A stretch of 31,734 nt of DNA. It comes from an uncultured Acetatifactor sp. (GTDB taxonomy: Bacteria > Bacillota > Clostridia > Lachnospirales > Lachnospiraceae). Made by a program: the position numbers and the translations under genes. Below the pieces are notes generated by a model that searched no databases, was not told where the DNA came from, and worked only from the letters and a program-made list of their open reading frames with translations. Of the stretch, positions 24,339 through 31,734 are shown one piece after another. The stretch is from contig CAJUFB010000033.1 in NCBI GenBank assembly GCA_910585805.1, forward strand, positions 1 through 31,734, given 5' to 3'. The first letter of the stretch is position 1; the number at the start of each line of letters is the position of its first letter.

Positions 24339-24407
24339 GGGGCGGTATCCTTTCGGTTCCTGACGCAACCGGGTCGGTGCGCAACAGCTCCTGGTCTGTG
24401 TAAAATA

Positions 24408-24436
24408 ATTATACTTCCCGCTGTAGGAATTGGCAA
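24408..24436 (-). promoter_or_regulatory. Promoter of the 454-residue gene
   Basis: On the minus strand TTGCCA, 17 bases, TATAAT, about 70 bases before ATG. It lies back to back with the Rpn-gene promoter at 24494. Confidence 0.75.
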
Positions 24437-24493
24437 GAATAACCTGCCGCAGGCTCCAGAAAGCGAGCCTCAAAACGAAAAACGAAGTCCCGG

Positions 24494-24522
24494 TTGACAT
24501 TTTCTTTCAAGTGCATTATGCT
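24494..24522 (+). promoter_or_regulatory. Promoter of the Rpn-family gene
   Basis: TTGACA, 17 bases, TATGCT. The spacer closely matches that at 11019-11035. The mRNA leader would be about 340 bases long. Confidence 0.75.
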
Positions 24523-24535
24523 AATGTTATCAATG

Positions 24536-24639
24536 ATTTATACCCACAAACAAAATTAATTGCCGTCTGCACAGTATAACGAGTGAACGCATCGGCAATC
24601 CAGAGCTGAAAGCGGCAATTAAATGCGTTCACGAGTATA
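24536..24639 (+). repeat. Dispersed repeat R1, copy 2
   Basis: Close match to 3675-3780. AATTGCCG (24558-24565) pairs with CGGCAATT (24613-24620). GTGAACGCAT (24583-24592) pairs perfectly with ATGCGTTCAC (24623-24632). The arms interleave. It forms the first part of the Rpn leader. Confidence 0.8.
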
Positions 24640-24657
24640 ATACTCACGACCGAAAAC

Positions 24658-24743
24658 ATTTGCCAACCTCCATGTATAACGGAGTAAGCGCTGGTGCAAC
24701 ACGAGACAAAAAAAGCAGCAAATGAATTCGCTCACGAGCATAT
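24658..24743 (+). repeat. Dispersed repeat R1, diverged copy 3
   Basis: Same arm order as copies 1 and 2: ATTTGC (24658-24663) with GCAAAT (24718-24723), and GTAAGCG (24684-24690) with CGCTCAC (24729-24735). In the second stem one A-T pair of copy 1 is a G-C pair here, a compensatory change that supports pairing. Confidence 0.55.
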
Positions 24744-24865
24744 CTGTGAAGGGTGCCCATCGCACATTCAGGCAGTTTCTGCCGGATTTTTCACATACTG
24801 GCAGAAGACGCTGCAATATTTATGTATGTCCTCTGCCTGCTTATTTCAGAAAGAGAGGATATTAC
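24744..24865 (+). promoter_or_regulatory. Structured leader of the Rpn gene (repeat R2)
   Basis: GGCAG/CTGCC (24771-24783) competes with TTCTGCC/GGCAGAA (24777-24783 and 24800-24806). TCCTCT (24829-24834) pairs with AGAGGA (24854-24859), covering the ribosome site AGAGAGG. This is the layout of a translational switch. An orphan copy lies at 11061-11182. Confidence 0.6.
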
Positions 24866-25837
24866 ATGAAACGGAAAATGCGGTTTATTCCATGGAGGAA
24901 CCAGCTGCACCGGCTCCAGCTCCCTTATTATTTCAGCAGCCGGAAGGTAAAGGACAGGCTCTTCTGCTATGTCTTCGAGCATGACCGGAAAGCTCTTCTG
25001 CAGCTTTATAACGCGCTAAACCATACCGACTACCAGGACGAGCAGGCGCTGCAGATTGTCACTCTGGACGGCGTGGTCTATATGGCCATGAACAATGATG
25101 TTGCCTTCCTCCTGGTCAGCACGCTGAACCTGTATGAACATCAGTGTACCCTTTGTCCCAATCTCCCTTTGCGGTTTCTGCTCTACATCGCCGCGGAATA
25201 CGAAGGGCTGGTGGTAAAAATGAAGGCAAATATTTATGGCCGGAGCCTGATCCGCCTGCCCGCGCCGCAATGCGTTGTATTCTATAACGGAGACGAAGAA
25301 GTGGCAGATGAGCAATACCTGTGCCTGACAGATGCCTTTACTGCCGAAGATGGCACAAAACCTGAATCCTGCCTCGAATTGACAGTCCGCATGCTGAACA
25401 TCAACCAGGGCCGCAATTCTGACTTAATGGCGGCATGCAAACGGTTGGACGAATATTCTCGCTTTGTAGGTCAGATTAAACACTACCGCCAAAACGGTTT
25501 CTCCACAGACCAGTCTATTGACGCTGCTGTCTTATACTGTATTGACCATGGCATTATGGATGATATTTTATTGCCCTTCCGGGCGGAGGTGAAGAAAATG
25601 CTGTTAACAGAATACAATGAGCGTAAATATATGCGCATGTTTCGTAAGGAAGCAAGAGAAGAAGGTTTGGCTGAAGGTCGGGCTGAAGGTCGGGCTGAAG
25701 GCCGGGCTAAAGGTCAGACTGAGGAACGAAAGCGGCTGTTAAATACCATGCTTCAGAATGGTGCATCTGCCGAACAGCTTTCAGAACTAACCGGAATATC
25801 CGTATCGGAAATTGAAAATATCTGCCAGACAAAGTAG
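24866..25837 (+). CDS. Rpn/PD-(D/E)XK nuclease family protein (transposase-like)
   Basis: A 323-residue protein from ATG at 24866 with AGAGAGG upstream. Nuclease-like features are DVAFLLV (Asp78) and LYEHQ (Glu91-Gln93) followed by the conserved PLRFLLYIA; this D...ExQ pattern is typical of the Rpn / PD-(D/E)XK family, which promotes RecA-independent recombination in E. coli. The tail has EGLAEGRAEGRAEGRAKGQT, from 12-base tandem repeats, then a small helical end (NGASAEQLSELTGISVSEIE) common in this family. It is oriented against both neighbours and has a long repeat-built leader, so it looks like an insertion. Nuclease activity is expected from the family, not shown. Confidence 0.85.
   Translation: MKRKMRFIPWRNQLHRLQLPYYFSSRKVKDRLFCYVFEHDRKALLQLYNALNHTDYQDEQALQIVTLDGVVYMAMNNDVAFLLVSTLNLYEHQCTLCPNLPLRFLLYIAAEYEGLVVKMKANIYGRSLIRLPAPQCVVFYNGDEEVADEQYLCLTDAFTAEDGTKPESCLELTVRMLNINQGRNSDLMAACKRLDEYSRFVGQIKHYRQNGFSTDQSIDAAVLYCIDHGIMDDILLPFRAEVKKMLLTEYNERKYMRMFRKEAREEGLAEGRAEGRAEGRAKGQTEERKRLLNTMLQNGASAEQLSELTGISVSEIENICQTK
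25672..25722 (+). repeat. 12-bp tandem repeats in the Rpn gene
   Basis: Units of GCTGAAGGTCGG repeat about four times with small changes, encoding (A-E-G-R) units. Copy-number change keeps the frame. Confidence 0.85.
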
Positions 25838-25872
25838 AAGCACCGCCAGCATCCGGCTGGAGAAGGATCTGT

Positions 25873-25918
25873 TTCCTTCGTTTCCAGGCGCCTGTGTAAA
25901 GGCATGGAAACGAAGGAA
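25873..25918. terminator. Strong hairpin between convergent genes
   Basis: TTCCTTCGTTTCCA (25873-25886) pairs perfectly with TGGAAACGAAGGAA (25905-25918), 14 base pairs around an 18-base loop. It lies between the Rpn gene and the DUF4132 gene and probably serves both, although T-runs are weak. Confidence 0.6.
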
Positions 25919-25932
25919 GCATTCTTGTGTCT

Positions 25933-28900
25933 TTATCTCGGATCCTTCCAGTTCACATTCTTCTCCTTGCTGGCTGCCGTGGCTCTGGCAAGCTGCAGCA
26001 CAATTTCGCTGAAATACCGCTCCGGTACTTCCCTCAGGAAATAGGAATTGCTGTCGTTGGCCTCGTCATACACATAGCTGCCGCGCTTGATGGTATTCCC
26101 CGCCATGACACCGCCGTTCTCGGAGAGCAGAGTGCCTCCCGCATTGTAGAACCGGGCTTCATACACCGTCACATCCTCGTTTTCACCGCCCACGTAACTG
26201 CCGGAGAAATGAAGCTCCACGCCCAGGCCAAGCTCCTTATCCTCTCTGTAATAGCTGTAGAAGCCGCCGGCATCCTGTACGGAACCTCTGTACCAGCCCA
26301 GCGTCTGCAGCTTTCCGCCCAGGGACAGGTCATTGACAATACAGCCTCCGAAGCGCTCCAGGCTCTTTGACTCCTCTTCCTCTTTGGTTCTGTAGTACAC
26401 CGGTCTGTCAAGCTGCTCAATGGGCTGGGTAATCTCGTAATCCTCCAGCTGCTCCTTCCAGGTTTTCAGGGAATCTTCGGAGAGCTCTACAGGGTGTACC
26501 AGCCCGATCAGCTGCCCGGATTTTCCGGCCGGTTTTCCCTGGCTGTCCGTCTGCGCCCCAGGCTGTGCCGCTTCTGCCCTCTGCGCTGTATTTTCGGCAT
26601 CTGCCCCATCCGCCTTCTGTTCTGCATTTTGGGTCTCTGTCACATCCGCCCCCTGCTCTGCATTTTGGGCGCCTGTCCCCTCTGCCTCCGAAAGCGCTGC
26701 CTGAGACTGCCCCTTTTCTTCCGGCAGTTCAAATTCCTCCTCGTCCTCCGTATTGAAAGAGCCATCCTCCATATACCGGAAAGTGGATACCAGCTTCCTG
26801 TCCTCGTAAACGCCCCAGATCAGCCCCGTGGCAAACTGATGCATGATAGGATTCTTTACAAAAAGGCGCTTCCACGCCTCCACGCTCCACTGCCGCCCGG
26901 TGGACAGGGCCATCTCCAGGCGCATTTTCTGGCTGCTCACAGTGGTCTTCATCTGCTTCTTCATCTGCTTGAATTCGTCGTATGCCGCCGCAGCCATCAC
27001 CTCGTCATCCCGCTTTCCCGGGGAAGGAAGGTTCTTCAGCTTCTTGCCCTTCTCGTCGTATACCTCTATCTCCAAAGCCGTGGTGATGGATACGGTAAAC
27101 TTCCTCTCTCCGTAGTCAAACTCCCGCTCCATATTCTCATTGAACCCTAAATCAGGCACAATCCTGTCCGCCAGTTCTTCCGTGGTAATGCCTAACTGCG
27201 CCGCGGCAAAATCCAATGCTTTCCCCGCCGCTGCCTTCACCTGTTTGAATTTGAATTTACGCGAAATACCGTCTACAATAAGAAGCGCCTGGGGCTGGGG
27301 ATTCAGTGCCAGTGCCTGTACTGCCTCCGAAGCAATGGCGCCTCTGGCCGCATTGGGCCACTCCTGAATCTGGTGATGAAGCTTCTTCACGATTTCCCCG
27401 CCTCCATGAATAGACGCGGCATAAAGCACCCAGCGTTTCTTGGATTCCGCCCCCGCCTCCATCCATTTGTCGAACAGTTCATTGACGTACACCTCGAATT
27501 CCTTTTCGTTCAGTGCTTCCGCAAGCATTGCCGCACTGGGGCTTACGCCGCAGGGGCTCATCCCGGCGTAACAGAGGAAAATTGCCTGCAGATACTCTTC
27601 CCCCGCTTCCTCCCCGCTCTTTTTATGTACCACAGAAAACGGCGTCTCATATGCCCAGGCCAGACTGCGCTTTTTCCCGCCCTTGTGAAGTTCTTTCACC
27701 ATATCTTCACAGGTGATCGCCTTTCCGCCTCCGGTGTTTCCTTCACTGGTGACATGCAGCGCCGTCTCCAGCAGCGTCCTGACCTTGCCGTTCTTTTCCT
27801 TTTCCAGTGCCTGGGTCAGAGCGGAATTGTATTTCTCATCGTCCCATTTTGTCAGCACGCGGATGGCGATCTCCCGCTCCGCAGCCTTCTTGGAGGAAAG
27901 AAGCTTACATATATCTTCCTCCCAGCTTTTCCGCCCATAGAGGACATACAGCAATTCCTCTTTCACTGCTTTCGAACTGTCCTGGGCAAATTCCAGAAGC
28001 TCCGCTTTATTCTCCTCGGGATGCTCCGCCAGAACCTGCACGCCCAGACATCTTCCATCGCTGCCTGTCTCCCGGAACGCCGCGAGCATCTCCTCCCGCC
28101 TTGTCTCCAGGTAGCCCAGGAATACCAGCCTTGCCCCGGCGCGGAAGGACTTCTTCCATTTCTCCATATAGAAAGAATCATATATATCCGAGTAGCCGCA
28201 CAACTGATGCTTCAGATCCAACCCTTCCGAATCCACCGCTTTAAACAGCCGTTTTATGGTGGCAGCCTTGATTTCCCCTCCCTCTTTCAGGTTATTGTAA
28301 TTATTGCCCCGATAAACCATCCAGAAAGTTTCACATCGATTACTGAGAGCATCATGCCCATAGCCGCGCTGGTAACTCTGCAGAATATTCAGCTGCTTGT
28401 TTGCCCAGCGGTTGCCGCTGGTCTGCAGTTTATCCTCACAGGCGTACAGAGTGTCAAGCCCCGCCGCACCGTTTAAATAATCCCGCACCGTATTGCCAAG
28501 CTGACCGTCCACAATCTCCACAAATGCCTGAACTACCTTGGCCTGCTGCCTGTAGATTTCCTTGTCCATCCGCTCCTTGTACAGCTGCGGATCCTGCTCC
28601 TTCAGGACGCTGTTCATCCGGTTATACGTATCGAAATCCGCAGCATTCATATAATTCAGGTATGCGTCCCGGTTTCTCTTAAACTGCTCTCTCAGGATAC
28701 CCGTCTTACCCTTCACGGCCGCCCACTTAATGAGCACACGGCAGTCAACAGCGAAGATTTCGTCAAAAATTCCGCCCTTTTCATTCAATGCTCCCCGCAG
28801 ATCCAGACTGTCCATAATGTCCAGCATGTTTTCTCCGCCAGCCGCCAGACAGATCTTCACCACATTCTTAAACCGGCTGGACTGGGCATAATTGACAAAT

Positions 28901-29760
28901 GCGCAGCCTCCCAGAAGGCGCAGCATGAATCGATCCACCGCAAGGTTGGGCCTCGCCATCTTCAGGATTCGTTCGTCAACCTTATTACGTTCTATAGCAT
29001 TCGCAATTTCACTCACTTCTGTCTGGGACATCTGGTTCCGGTACAGATGGCCAATGCTGCCAACCAGGATATCTCCGTACTCTTTCAGAAGGGCGGCATC
29101 CTCCGAACCAATCTCCACAACAGGCTCAGTCTCCGCTCCCTCTATTCCCAACAGCTTTCCCACACCGGCCAGAATGCCGCCTGCTTTGCTCTCCGCCCCT
29201 TTTTCCACCAGTTTCACATTTCGGTATTTCATCCGGAAATAAGTCATCAGCAGGATCAGTTTGCCGTTGCTGTACTTATTCTTCTGGTAACCGATCGCCT
29301 TTTTAAGATTCTCCGGCTTTTCCTCCGCCGCCTTCATCAGGTTTGTGACAGCCTGGCTGCTGATCTGGTATTCATTCATGGCAACCTTTATGGCATAGAC
29401 TGCCGCCTTTTTCTCCGGTTCTTCCAACGGGATCATTTTGGCATCAAAGGAGTAGTAATTTCGTATCGGCAGCAATCCATAACAGGTTGACTGTCCTGCG
29501 GCAAACAGGATTTTACCCAGCCTGTTTGCTTCCTCGTTCCTTCCCTTGTTTATCAAATCTGCTGTCAGAGAGCTCATTCTGGATGAAACATCATCCGGCA
29601 CGGCAGTAAGATCCCGGAAAGCCAGCTTCTCCAGCTCCGGCTCCTCCAAACCTCCATTCAGGAAATCCTCCATCAACGTAATTTCGTCCGCCGTGAACAG
29701 ATTCATCTGCTCCAGTGTCTCTACAATTTTTGCTATTTTTTGATTTTGCGGGTTGATCAT
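25933..29760 (-). CDS. DUF4132 large cytoplasmic protein
   Basis: A 1275-residue protein from ATG at 29760, with AGGAGG directly before it; the frame stays open 36 codons further through the leader hairpin. Most of the length is helical, HEAT-like (for example AEREIAIRVLTKWDDEKYNS). The C-terminal third carries the DUF4132 pattern: WSVEAWKRLFVKNPIMHQFA, GLIWGVYED, LVHPVELSEDSLKTWKEQL, and a final EVPERYFSEIV. A degenerate Ala/Glu/Gln-rich repeat insert (around residues 1065-1120) interrupts it. E. coli YehI and MolR-type proteins share the domain; their role is not settled. No membrane segment. Neighbouring T-box/pheS is unrelated. Confidence 0.85.
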   Translation of the reverse strand: MINPQNQKIAKIVETLEQMNLFTADEITLMEDFLNGGLEEPELEKLAFRDLTAVPDDVSSRMSSLTADLINKGRNEEANRLGKILFAAGQSTCYGLLPIRNYYSFDAKMIPLEEPEKKAAVYAIKVAMNEYQISSQAVTNLMKAAEEKPENLKKAIGYQKNKYSNGKLILLMTYFRMKYRNVKLVEKGAESKAGGILAGVGKLLGIEGAETEPVVEIGSEDAALLKEYGDILVGSIGHLYRNQMSQTEVSEIANAIERNKVDERILKMARPNLAVDRFMLRLLGGCAFVNYAQSSRFKNVVKICLAAGGENMLDIMDSLDLRGALNEKGGIFDEIFAVDCRVLIKWAAVKGKTGILREQFKRNRDAYLNYMNAADFDTYNRMNSVLKEQDPQLYKERMDKEIYRQQAKVVQAFVEIVDGQLGNTVRDYLNGAAGLDTLYACEDKLQTSGNRWANKQLNILQSYQRGYGHDALSNRCETFWMVYRGNNYNNLKEGGEIKAATIKRLFKAVDSEGLDLKHQLCGYSDIYDSFYMEKWKKSFRAGARLVFLGYLETRREEMLAAFRETGSDGRCLGVQVLAEHPEENKAELLEFAQDSSKAVKEELLYVLYGRKSWEEDICKLLSSKKAAEREIAIRVLTKWDDEKYNSALTQALEKEKNGKVRTLLETALHVTSEGNTGGGKAITCEDMVKELHKGGKKRSLAWAYETPFSVVHKKSGEEAGEEYLQAIFLCYAGMSPCGVSPSAAMLAEALNEKEFEVYVNELFDKWMEAGAESKKRWVLYAASIHGGGEIVKKLHHQIQEWPNAARGAIASEAVQALALNPQPQALLIVDGISRKFKFKQVKAAAGKALDFAAAQLGITTEELADRIVPDLGFNENMEREFDYGERKFTVSITTALEIEVYDEKGKKLKNLPSPGKRDDEVMAAAAYDEFKQMKKQMKTTVSSQKMRLEMALSTGRQWSVEAWKRLFVKNPIMHQFATGLIWGVYEDRKLVSTFRYMEDGSFNTEDEEEFELPEEKGQSQAALSEAEGTGAQNAEQGADVTETQNAEQKADGADAENTAQRAEAAQPGAQTDSQGKPAGKSGQLIGLVHPVELSEDSLKTWKEQLEDYEITQPIEQLDRPVYYRTKEEEESKSLERFGGCIVNDLSLGGKLQTLGWYRGSVQDAGGFYSYYREDKELGLGVELHFSGSYVGGENEDVTVYEARFYNAGGTLLSENGGVMAGNTIKRGSYVYDEANDSNSYFLREVPERYFSEIVLQLARATAASKEKNVNWKDPR
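26560..26700. repeat. Degenerate ~36-bp repeats inside the DUF4132 gene
   Basis: Units containing CTGCATTTTGGG recur about every 36-39 bases, encoding the A-E-Q-rich insert (NAEQ... units) near the C-terminal domain. Units are multiples of three, so length could vary without loss of frame. Confidence 0.6.
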
Positions 29761-29774
29761 GATTTTCCTCCTAA

Positions 29775-29904
29775 TTTTAGTTCCGTCTCTACGCTCCGGC
29801 CCCCTTTTAGGGGAAGGAAGTTCCGTCTGCTTAGGGCGCAGCCGCAACTTCCTTCCGGGGGCCTTCACTCCGAGACTGTTTTTTAGTTCCGTCTCTACGC
29901 TCCG
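29775..29904 (-). promoter_or_regulatory. Large leader hairpin of the DUF4132 gene with 24-bp direct repeats
   Basis: A perfect 24-base direct repeat starting TTTTAGTTCCGTCTC occurs at 29775-29798 and 29881-29904. Between and partly within the copies three nested arms pair: GTCTC/GAGAC (29785, 29872), GGCCCCC/GGGGGCC (29798-29804, 29857-29863) and GGAAGGAAGTT/AACTTCCTTCC (29812-29822, 29846-29856), 23 base pairs in all. The structure ends about 15 bases before the start codon. Confidence 0.75.
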
Positions 29905-30140
29905 TAACTGTCCTATTTTCCGCTTGAGGTTCCGCAGTCACTTTTTTTATGTTCTGCAGCTGTACTGCGCATGGCTGAAAAAGCTCTGCCCCGATGGCAA
30001 GGCATCCGCTGCAGGAACATACCTCGACAATCGTCTGCGAAACATGATAATTATACCATATAATCTGTCATCTCACTATACTATATTGTATTTTTCATAA
30101 CGCTTTTCATTACGCTTATTGAAAATCCTGTTCAGCCCGC
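29905..30140. other. Non-coding gap upstream of DUF4132 and pheS
   Basis: No gene is seen. The stretch near 29950-30016 (TTCTGCAG ... CTGCAGG with TACTGCGCA) has hairpin potential and recalls the ends of repeat R3. AT-rich sequence at 30045-30110 may hold the minus-strand promoter for DUF4132, which I could not fix. Confidence 0.4.
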
Positions 30141-30169
30141 TTGACAAAAGCCAAAATACGTATTAAAAT
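30141..30169 (+). promoter_or_regulatory. Promoter of the pheS T-box transcript
   Basis: TTGACA, 17 bases, TAAAAT, just upstream of the T-box. Confidence 0.8.
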
Positions 30170-30179
30170 TAGTTACTGA

Positions 30180-30455
30180 TCAGGCTTTGAACATATGTGA
30201 GTACAAAAGGTATCGCAAAACAGAGATGGAGTGTCGCCGGCTGAAAGCATTCCATGTAACCCTTTTGGAAGTTTCAGTATGGGAGCCTTTCGGTGAAAAG
30301 CATTTTCGGAAAGAGATATGCGCTAAACCGAATGTCCGTGTAGCAGATTACATTACACAAAACGAGTGCGGGGTATTCCGGAAAATACCCTGAATTAGGG
30401 TGGTACCGCGATTCACATCGTCCCTTGTCCAGTGACAGGCGGCGGTGTTTTTTTA
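30180..30455 (+). promoter_or_regulatory. Phenylalanine T-box leader
   Basis: Senses uncharged tRNA-Phe and lets transcription continue into pheS. The T-box AGGGTGGTACCGCG is at 30397-30410. In stem I, AGTA (30200-30203) faces the specifier; CATA/TATG and AAAAGG/CCTTTT helices place UUC (30273-30275) as the Phe codon. The terminator ACCGC...GCGGT (30405-30446), with an inner stem near CAGTGACAGG, is followed by seven T. The specifier choice is from hand folding. Confidence 0.93.
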
Positions 30456-30539
30456 TTTTCATGGGAAAATACTCCTGAACCTATCCATACACCTGCCGGA
30501 TACTTCCCCGGGAATTGCCTGCTCATAACCGATGACGTT

Positions 30540-30570
30540 TGTACTGCAAATTTAACCGGTGCGCAGTATA
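30540..30570. repeat. Partial copy of repeat R3 between T-box and pheS
   Basis: TGTACTGCAAATTTAACCGG and the following GTGCGCAGTATA match the right end of the R3 copies at 10800 and 11320 with one or two changes. It is itself an inverted repeat (TACTGC/GCAGTA). Confidence 0.7.
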
Positions 30571-30645
30571 TATTTGGAATCCGTTATTTCCAGACATGCC
30601 CCCTATCCCCCGCCGCCCCGACCAAAATCAGAAAGGAGCATCGCA

Positions 30646-31683
30646 ATGAAAGAAAAAATTACCGGCATTATATCCGAAGTAAAAGACAAAATTTCCGCGG
30701 CCGCCAATGAAATCGAGCTGCAAAACGTAAAAAGCGCCTACATCAGCAAACAGGGAGCGTTAAGCCTCCTGCTGAAGGAGCTTCCGAAGCTGGACCCTGC
30801 TCTCCGCCCCGAAATGGGAAAGCTGCTGAATCAGGCCAAGGATCAGGTGAAAGAACTGATCGATGCCAAAAAACTGGAACTGACGCTGAAAGCATCGGAG
30901 GTATCCCCGGATTTTGACTGTTCCGTTCCCGGAATCATGCCCCGCCAGGGAGGGCTTCACCCCATCACGCAGATGTGTTATGACTTAAACGATACCTTCC
31001 GTTCCATGGGATTCGAAATTTTTCAGGAAGATGATATCACCAGCGAGCTGTATGCCTTTGACAAGCTGAATTTCCCCCAGAACCATCCGGCCCGGGAGAG
31101 CATGGATACCTACTGGCTGGAGGGACATGACAGCGGAGCCACAAACGAAAAGCTCTGCCTGCGTCCCCATCTGACAGGCGGCAGTGTCCGTTACATGCAG
31201 ACCCACAAACCGCCATATCGTTTCGTATATCCGGGACGCGTCTATCGAAACGAGACTACCGATGCCCACCACGACAGAGCATTTTTCCAGTACGAGGCGC
31301 TGATTGTGGATAAGGACATTACATTCACTTCAGGCAAAGTGATGATCAAGAGCATTTTGAGCAAGGTATTCGGCACGGATGTGGCCGTCAGGATGCGTTC
31401 CGGTTTCTTCCCCTTTGTGGAACCGGGATTCGAGATCGACATGGAGTGCCAGGTCTGCGGAGGCAAAGGCTGCAGCGTCTGCAAGCATGTAGGCTGGATT
31501 GAGGTCATGCCCGGCGGCTCACCTCATCCCAATGTGCTCCGGGCCGCAGGGCTGAACCCGGATGAATACACGGGCTTTTATGTAGATATCGGACTGGACA
31601 GGCTTGTTATGATGCGCTACGGTGTGGACGATGTGAGACTGTTCCACAGCGCAGACTTAAGATTCCTGAAACAATTCAGATAG
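30646..31683 (+). CDS. pheS: Phenylalanyl-tRNA synthetase alpha subunit
   Basis: A 345-residue class II synthetase subunit that charges tRNA-Phe as part of an alpha2-beta2 enzyme. ATG at 30646 follows AAAGGAG. An N-terminal coiled coil (about 1-85) precedes the catalytic core. Motif 2 region: YRFVYPGRVYRNETTDAHHD. Motif 3 region: GLDRLVMMRYGVDDVR. The family signatures GGLHPITQM and FFPFVEPGFEIDMEC are present, with a Cys cluster CQVCGGKGCSVCKHVGW as in Bacillus PheS. pheT is expected just beyond the window; only 51 bases remain after the stop. Confidence 0.98.
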   Translation: MKEKITGIISEVKDKISAAANEIELQNVKSAYISKQGALSLLLKELPKLDPALRPEMGKLLNQAKDQVKELIDAKKLELTLKASEVSPDFDCSVPGIMPRQGGLHPITQMCYDLNDTFRSMGFEIFQEDDITSELYAFDKLNFPQNHPARESMDTYWLEGHDSGATNEKLCLRPHLTGGSVRYMQTHKPPYRFVYPGRVYRNETTDAHHDRAFFQYEALIVDKDITFTSGKVMIKSILSKVFGTDVAVRMRSGFFPFVEPGFEIDMECQVCGGKGCSVCKHVGWIEVMPGGSPHPNVLRAAGLNPDEYTGFYVDIGLDRLVMMRYGVDDVRLFHSADLRFLKQFR

Positions 31684-31734
31684 TCAGCCAGGAATATCGC
31701 AGCAAATTGAAAGTTGCAGATGCGGAACTGGAAT

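Noticed and set aside
25672..25722. Short tandem repeats as a CRISPR array
   Set aside because: 12-base units without spacers, in frame inside a coding region; a protein repeat.
27373..28476. 367-codon plus-strand frame inside the DUF4132 gene
   Set aside because: Antisense shadow; the minus-strand frame is continuous for 1275 codons with recognisable domain motifs.
31242..31508. Minus-strand frame inside pheS
   Set aside because: Antisense shadow of a conserved synthetase gene.

Overview
The window looks like a chromosome segment of an anaerobic gut-type Lachnospiraceae (Clostridia, Firmicutes). Signs are a pyruvate formate-lyase / activase / 2[4Fe-4S] ferredoxin block, a Firmicute-type gdpP-rplI-dnaB cluster and rpsF-ssb-rpsR cluster, a Phe T-box ahead of pheS, sigma-A promoters with 17-bp spacers, AGGAGG ribosome sites, and an Rpn/PD-(D/E)XK family protein. 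This is inferred from gene content and style; no rRNA or tRNA gene was seen.

0-2.7 kb (+): a naturally split pyruvate formate-lyase. The large-subunit gene enters from outside the window, carries the Cys-Cys active site and stops just before the glycyl-radical domain. That domain is encoded separately as an 80-residue protein with its own ribosome site. Between them lies a 67-residue protein that resembles the start of the same domain but has a Cys-rich tail in place of the glycine loop. pflA and a small ferredoxin follow.

2.7-10.6 kb (mostly -): a MerR-type regulator; gdpP-rplI-dnaB (c-di-AMP breakdown, ribosomal protein L9, replicative helicase); rpsF-ssb-rpsR; a DUF951 protein and a YdcF-type membrane protein.

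10.7-15.4 kb: a repeat island (two copies of a ~101-bp MITE-like element and an orphan structured leader), a Sir2 deacetylase (+), a three-repeat lipoprotein (-), broken zinc-ribbon and ABC-ATPase genes, an XRE regulator with an operator-like dyad, and a promoter-to-terminator unit that looks like a small RNA gene.

15.4-24.4 kb (-): an accessory envelope/signalling module: two DUF4230-like single-pass membrane proteins and a 770-residue lipoprotein in one operon, a 1068-residue Ser/Thr kinase-STAND ATPase-helical repeat protein, and a 454-residue protein of unknown function. A 16-bp dyad overlaps the promoter of this operon and that of the zinc-ribbon gene, suggesting a common regulator.

24.4-29.9 kb: an Rpn/PD-(D/E)XK gene (+) inserted against the flow of its neighbours, with a long leader built of dispersed repeats, then a 1275-residue DUF4132 protein (-) behind a very large leader hairpin.

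29.9-31.7 kb (+): promoter, Phe T-box, a repeat fragment and pheS. The strongest leads are the split PFL with its third small partner, the dispersed structured repeats tied to the Rpn leader, the kinase-STAND/DUF4230/lipoprotein module with its shared dyad, and the candidate small RNA at 15.24 kb.
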